The notes under the pieces: model-generated
Database searches by the model: none
The model's input: the letters and a program-made list of their open reading frames with translations, nothing else
Told to the model about the DNA's origin: nothing
Made by a program: the position numbers and the translations under genes
Assembly (NCBI GenBank): GCA_037367405.1
Contig: JAZKJV010000681.1
Span: forward strand, 620,001 to 684,000
DNA length: 64,000 nt
Direction of reading: 5' to 3'
Source of the DNA: Ottelia alismoides
Taxonomy: Eukaryota > Streptophyta > Magnoliopsida > Alismatales > Hydrocharitaceae
Shown: positions 58,528 through 64,000 of the stretch, one piece after another
How the letters are laid out: each line of letters begins with the position of its first letter
How positions within the stretch are numbered: position 1 is the first letter of the stretch

Positions 58528-59037
58528 TTGACCAAAGACGGAGATGAGGTCAAATATGATACATAAATACAAGGATACATAGATATACATATATAGTATA
58601 CAAAGTGGCCCAAAAACCCAACTTTCTCATACGAGCTCCAAATTCAATGAAATTAGTCTCATTTTGAAGGTCTTTTAATATGTAGTATTCTAAGAGTAAG
58701 TAGACCCAATTCGGAGTTTGTATGAGGCCTTTATGTGTATTTTAGTGTACCAAGGGCCTAGGGCTTTATTGACTAATTTACAAGGGGGATTTTTGGCATT
58801 CTTCCCTATATTATCAACTAAGGAGTATATATTTATAGAGAAGAGGTTATTTTAGGGGTTGGGTATTTTACAAGGGATTTTGGCTTCTTATTTAAATGCA
58901 AATGAGCTGCTAAAATGTATGATTTATGACTGCATGCATGAGTGCTATTTATGCAATATAAAAGGAAATATGCCTCTATTTTCTCGGGAACAAGGCTCTA
59001 TTTTTGACTTTTGAAGTGATGAATCACAGATTCATCA

Positions 59038-59054
59038 ACCCCCTATACTTAAAC
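59038..59054 (-). promoter_or_regulatory. Polypurine tract of element D
   Basis: The minus strand reads TTTAAGTATAGGGGGT immediately before the LTR, preceded by GAGCAAGG, as in element A (GAGCATGG). Confidence 0.9.
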
Positions 59055-60823
59055 CTTGCTCGTCCCCGAGCAACTAAATGAAATGCAAGAGTGAAATGAT
59101 TTTGGGTTCCAAACCAAGGTCATGAACAAAAGTTGAAAAATGGAGCCTAACTCGACCTTTGGATTAGTTGTGTGGCGGAACCTTATTTGGACCTGAACTT
59201 AAGACCTAACAGACTTCAAGTTCCACAAGTCTTCTATTCAAGACGCCTCAATAGTCAGGTCAGAACAAATCCTCAAACGCAAATTTCTGATGACTATGAA
59301 TCTTACTTGTACTGTGTAAGTGATTTGTAACTCTCCGCAACAGAAATGGCTCGGAACCAGCCTCCTCTAACAAGGTAACTCAATAACCCGGTCCAGCAAC
59401 TCTTTCCTCGAGGAGCGGGGTATTCCCTTCTAAGTTCAAGTGCAACCAACTCAAGAGGAGGGGGTAGAGAAGAGAATGGACGGTAGCCAGTGTAGCTACC
59501 TATCCCGGGATGCCTGACCAGTGTAGCCAAGTCATCCAGCTGCATTTCTTTACTAGTATACATACTCCGACAGATATTTTATTTTTTCTTGAACCTGTCT
59601 GATTTTTCGGAGTTTTTGCATTTTTTTTCGAAAAGAGCAGCATGTACATCAGGAGTTTTTCCTCTTGAGTCAGCAGACTATCCCTCTTTTGAAGCATTAT
59701 TGCAACCCACAGCATCCTGTCCTTAGATGTCAACACCACCAGACTAGGTTGAGATGCACTACCCTCCCTAGAGGAGGATGGATGTTTCCACCCGTGTGCT
59801 ACTCCAAGCTGAAGGATTCTACCTCCTCACCATCTCATCAATGAAGAGCTACGTGCATAGTGCTTGTCCAAGTTAGGTCATTATCTAAAAGAATCTTACG
59901 TATGCACGAGATATTCTACTTAGACTAATCAAGATGACATGTGAACATAGACATGCGGACTCAAAGAATTAAGTCACTTGACCTGAGAAATCTTAACTCC
60001 AGTTCCTATAAGGTTCCTCTGAAATTAGGTGGATTAAGGTCAAATCAAGTCCATCCTTAATATCTACTCATAACTTGGTCCAGAACCCACTAGCTTTTCA
60101 CTTTGCATATGCAGATATGCAGATGAGATGAGATGTTATGCTATGAAAATGCAAGACTCTTTTTATTTTTCTGTTTATATGCAGAGATGATATGCAAGAG
60201 TAAATAAGAAGCCTATTTTTATATTTTTTCATTTTTTTTTCGATTTTTACCCACCCGTAATTATTGTAAAATATATACAAAAATACGCGAAAGTACGAGC
60301 TATGGGTAAAGTATATATGTAATATATACACGCCCCCTATACTTAGCGTGTGCTATGTCCTCAGAGCACGAAGAGCGAGGAAAAAGACATAGCTCGTGCT
60401 AAGCGTAGGAGAGCCAAAAGGAACAAAAAGTATAGAAGTCGTCTCGCCCCCCTATACTTAGGCTCTGGCAGCCTAAGTGTAGAAGAAGATCAGAAATGGG
60501 GCGGACGAGGGAAAGATGGGAAGTGGATGAGTATCAATGCGGGCATCGGTCCCCCCTATACTTAGGCTCAGGTCAGCCTAAGTATCTGTAGGAAATGAGT
60601 ATGAGGACCAATGTGATCTGGAGAATGTACAGTGAATCGACTCGGGTGACCCCTCCCCCCTATACTTAGGATCTGGTCATCCTAAGTATAGTTCAAGATA
60701 ATGGTTCGATGATGTGGGGATGGGTTACTAGAATCGTGGGGGTCAAGGATAGGATATACAGGAAGAATGATATATACAGATGAGTCGGTCTGAATCTTTT
60801 GAGATGCTGCGGATGGCTGGAGT
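59055..60823 (-). other. 3' untranslated region of element D
   Basis: 1.8 kb without coding capacity or env-like frame. It includes GTGTAGC-type words shared with the A 3' UTR and the hairpin array. Confidence 0.8.
60333..60691 (-). repeat. PPT-like hairpin array of element D (four units)
   Basis: 60333-60407: long stem with CTTAGCGTGTGCTATGTC facing GACATAGCTCGTGCTAAG. 60447-60482, 60551-60584 and 60655-60691: short stems of the CTTAGGCTC/GAGCC or CTTAGGAT/ATCCTAAG kind. On the minus strand each is followed by TAAGTATAGGGGG. Confidence 0.9.
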
Positions 60824-63800
60824 TCATTGCTGCAAGGTTTCATACGCGGCTTGAGATGTATCTGTTGTATCTGTCTCGCGCATGAATACAATCTCCTCCA
60901 CATGGACTAACTGTTCATTGGATTCAACGAAGTGTTTCAACAGCTGCCCATTTACTAGGAATGTCGGTGCGTCATCTGCGAGATCCGAGATCTCGACACA
61001 TCCACTATCATGCATCGTACGGACGACAAATGGTCCCGTCCACTTAGACTTTAACTTGCCTTGGAAAATCTTCAGCCTAGCATTGAACAACCATACCTTC
61101 TATCCAGGAACAAAGGTCTTTCGTCTGATATATCTATCATGCCAACGCTTCACCTTGTCCTTGTACACCAAACTGTTGTCGTATGCTCGGTTTCTGACTT
61201 CCACAAGCTCATTCAGATCCATGTCTCTCTGTTTCTGACCCAAGTGAGTGTTCCAGTTGACCTTCTTTATTGCCCATTCTGATTTGTGCACTAACTCTGC
61301 GGGCAAATGGCACGGCTTTCCGAATATCATTCGGAATGGGGAGGTGCCTAACGGTGTCTTGTAAGCCGTCCTATACGCCCAGAGGACTTGATCTAAGATC
61401 TGAGACCAGTCCTTCCTGTCCGGGCGGACAAGCTTTTGCAATATGGTTTTCACCTCCCTATTCGACACCTCAGCCATACCATTGGTTTGTGGGTGGTAAG
61501 GACTCGCGACACGGCGTTCGATGTCGTAGTCCTTCAGGAGTTTCTTCACCTCCCGATTCACAAAATGGCTACCCCCATCTGATATCATCACTTTAGGGAT
61601 CCCGAACCTAGAGATTATGTTCTCTTTGATGAATTTACAGACAGTCCTGTTGTCTGCGGCTCAGGTCGGGATAGCCTCCACCCATCTGGATAGATAGTCT
61701 ACCGCAATAAGGATGTATTCGAACCCGTGGCTGACAGGGAATGGGCCCATGAAATCGATGCCCCAGGCGTCAAAGACATCACAAATGATGACCGGCTGCA
61801 TTGGCATCTCATCCTTGGAACCAACAATTCCTCCCATTCTCTGGCATACTGGGCACGACTTCGCGAAGGTGGTGGCATCGCGAAACAGAGTCGGCCAGTA
61901 GAAGCCACACTGAAGTACCTTCCATGCGGTCCTCTTCCCGGAGTGGTGTCCTCCTGCCTCTAAGGTATGGCATAAAAAAAGGACACTCTGGTATTCCTCC
62001 TGAGGAATACAACGTCTCCAGACACAATCCGGTCCTTCAAAGAAAAGGATCGGATCCTCCCAATGGTAGTGTCTAGCATCTGACTTTAGTCGGTCGATTT
62101 GGCTCTTGGGCCAATCCTCGGGAACTTTCTTGAAGACAAGATAGTTCACGATATTGGCGTACCATGGGAGTGAGTCGATAACAAAAATCGACTCGTCAGG
62201 GAAGGAGTCTCGAATTGGGGAAACCTCGAAAGTATTAAGATCTTCGAGACGAGAAAGATGATCGGCTACTACGTTCTTCTTTCCAGGTTTATCACGGATA
62301 TCCAAATCAAACTCCTGGAGAAGTAAAATCCAATGAAGAAGACGTGCCTTCACGTCCTTCTTCTCCATCAAATATCGTAGTGCTGTGTGGTCTGTGAACA
62401 CAGTTACCTTGGATCCGATTAAGTGGGATCTGAATTTGTCCAAGGCAAACACTACCGCAAGCATTTCCTTTTCTGTAATTGTATAGTTACGCTGAGTAGG
62501 ATCAAGCACTTTTCTTGCGTAGTGAATTGCAAACGGGACGCCATCTCTTCTTTGTCCCAATACAGCCCCAACAGCATAATCTGAGGCGTCCGTCATGATC
62601 TCAAAAGGTAGAGACCAATCTGGGGCTTGTAAGATGGGTGCGTCCATGATCATTCCTTGTAACAGCTTAAAGGCCTCAAGACATTTGTGATCTACAATAA
62701 ACTCCATGTCTTTGCCTCAAAGCTCAGTTAGCGGTCGGGCAATCTTAGAAAAATCCTTGATAAATCTTCGATAAAATCCGACATGCCCGAGGAACGACCG
62801 CAACTGCCTTACGTTGGTTGGTGGCTGGAGTCGTCTGATCACGTCCACCTTGGCAGGGTCAACCTCCATTCCTCTCTTGGAGATGACATGCCCCAACACT
62901 ATGCCCTCCGTCACCATGAAGTGACTTTTCTCCCAAGAGAGCACCAGATTGACCTCACAACATCTTTTGAGGACTCGGTCCAGATTCTTAAGACAGGAAT
63001 CGAAAGAATCGCCGTGGACCGAGAAGTCGTCCATGAAGACTTCCAGGAATTCGCCAACCATTTCGGCGAATACAGCAATCATGCACCTTTGAAAAGTACC
63101 TGGAGCATTGCATAACCCAAAAGGCATGCTCCTGAAAGCATAGGTACCAAAGGGGCATGTAAACGTGGTCTTTTCCTGGTCCTCCGGAGTTATGGCTACT
63201 TGATTGTAGCCCGAGAACCCATCAAGGAAGCAAAAGAATTCTTTCCCCGCTAATCTTTCTAGGATCTGATCAATGAACGGTAGGGGGAAATGATCCTTCT
63301 TTGTCGCAGCATTCAAGCGTCTATAATCCACACAGACGCGCCACGATGTGGGTACTCTCGTCACGATCTCCTCTCCGTCCTCGTTGGTGGTCGTCTGAAT
63401 TCCCGACTTTTTCGGGACAACATGGATTGGGGCCACCCACTTCGAGTCGGAGATTGGGTAAATGAAACCCGCGTCGCACCATTTTTCTATCTCTTTTTTC
63501 ACAACCTCTCGTAAATTTGGATTCAACCGGCGTTGGAATTCACGAGAGGGTTTGGCTTCGTTCTCCAAGTAAATATGGTGCGAACACAGAGCGGGATTTA
63601 TCCCGTGGAGATCGGAAATGCTCCAGCCTATTGCCTTGCGGTTCTTCTCCAGGATCTCTAGCAAGCGAGATTCCTGCTCCTCGGTCAATTGCGAACTGAT
63701 AATGACCGGAAATTTCTTGTCTTGGCCTGCAAGGAAGGCATATTTCAGGGTTGTGGGTAGAGGTTTGAGCTCAGGAATAGTGTGATCGTCTAGAAAGTCT

Positions 63801-64000
63801 GGCTCAATCTGATCTGGTTCAGTGTTGCAAGTGGCTGGATCATGTTCTGTAATAGCTGCCACCAAGCGCGGCTCTGGAGTCGGATCGTCAAAAGTTTCCA
63901 TACAATCGGAAAACGCCTCGTCCGACTCGTCATCCTCATCTTCCGATTGTCCTAAGGATGGAAGGACTGACAGGCCCAACTGGGCTTCTACGTCATCAAA
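60824..64000 (-). pseudogene. pol: Pol of element D: RT-RNase H-IN with three stops
   Basis: One minus-strand frame runs from the window edge to TGA/TAA at 60824. It starts in the acidic PR-RT linker (SEDEDDESDEAF). RT has [32 protein letters not shown] and VFMDDF, an intact active site. RNase H has [30 protein letters not shown] and [12 protein letters not shown] has [45 protein letters not shown] and KWTGPFVV, with the D,D,E residues present. Premature stops: 62717-62719 (A has a Leu codon), 61661-61663 (TGA where A has CGA) and 61100-61102 (TAG where A has a Gln codon). No frameshift was seen. Confidence 0.95.

Larger units (their letters stand above)
55523..59037 (-). repeat. 3' LTR of element D (about 3515 bp)
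   Basis: The right end, TGATGAATCACAGATTCATC then A, is the palindromic LTR 5' end. The left end TGATAAGCCGC is assigned by alignment of the next 90 bases with LTRs F and A and could be off by some bases. Contents from right to left: hairpin 1 (58487-58527), hairpin 2 (57990-58017), TATA box (57741-57748, reverse), GC-rich section, a second hairpin-2-like stem (56916-56941), CACGTG words (56537-56643), AT-rich U5 and U5 box (55665-55701). The 285-codon open frame at 56798-57655 lies in the GC-rich part and has no motif. Confidence 0.88.
55523..64000 (-). mobile_element. Athila-type Ty3/gypsy element D, 3' part
   Basis: Minus-strand element whose 3' LTR, polypurine tract, 3' UTR and most of pol are in the window; gag and the 5' LTR lie beyond the right edge. 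Its pol has one continuous frame with only three premature stops, so it is the least damaged coding copy here. The left flank is ATTAA; the matching duplication would be outside the window. Confidence 0.93.

Overview
The window looks like heterochromatic or intergenic nuclear DNA of a flowering plant. I find no cellular protein-coding gene, rRNA or tRNA gene. Nearly all recognisable sequence is transposable-element DNA, dominated by one Ty3/gypsy family of the Athila type. That call rests on Gag-PR-RT-RNaseH-IN order, a primer binding site matching the 3' end of tRNA-Asp, no chromodomain, and RT/IN motifs of that lineage. Copia relics, a Tourist-like MITE and a hAT-like element support a plant source. 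The species cannot be named from the sequence.

Layout. 1-4973: unassigned DNA with a MITE (322-580), a short hairpin (2116-2181) and a hAT-like non-autonomous element (3043-3863). 4974-7817: an old solo Athila-type LTR on the minus strand with matching 5-bp target duplications. 7823-12310: AT-rich DNA and a decayed copia RT-RNaseH relic followed by its probable LTR. 12311-46728: minus-strand Athila element C (369-bp LTRs, TSD GTTAC), split twice by plus-strand relatives. Element B (15388-23876, about 3.0-kb LTRs, no coding capacity) sits in the C integrase. Element A (25631-41031, 3197-bp LTRs, TSD GCCAC) sits in the C reverse transcriptase. 46734-48454: copia-like LTR material. 48455-59037: a cluster of related LTRs in opposite orientations (F minus, E plus, D minus) with an unclassified repeat block at 52895-55522. 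55523-64000: minus-strand element D, with its 3' LTR, 3' UTR and most of pol; it runs off the right edge.

How the parts relate. C entered older copia-like DNA, then A and B entered C. The C LTRs differ at about 21 of 369 sites by eye. All pol copies carry stops or frameshifts, so no element here is autonomous as written; A and D are the least damaged. B keeps LTRs, a primer binding site and a degraded polypurine tract but no gag-pol, so it would have needed enzymes from a relative.

The most unusual signals are non-coding and family-wide. (1) Two U3 hairpins recur, one with an apparent compensatory base-pair swap. (2) A reiterated array of hairpins, each next to a copy of the polypurine tract (TAAGTATAGGGGG), lies between the pol stop and the 3' LTR in all four elements. 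(3) A 9-bp inverted repeat forms the LTR 5' terminus. (4) LTR size differs strikingly (369 bp against 3.0-3.5 kb) between elements with closely similar pol.
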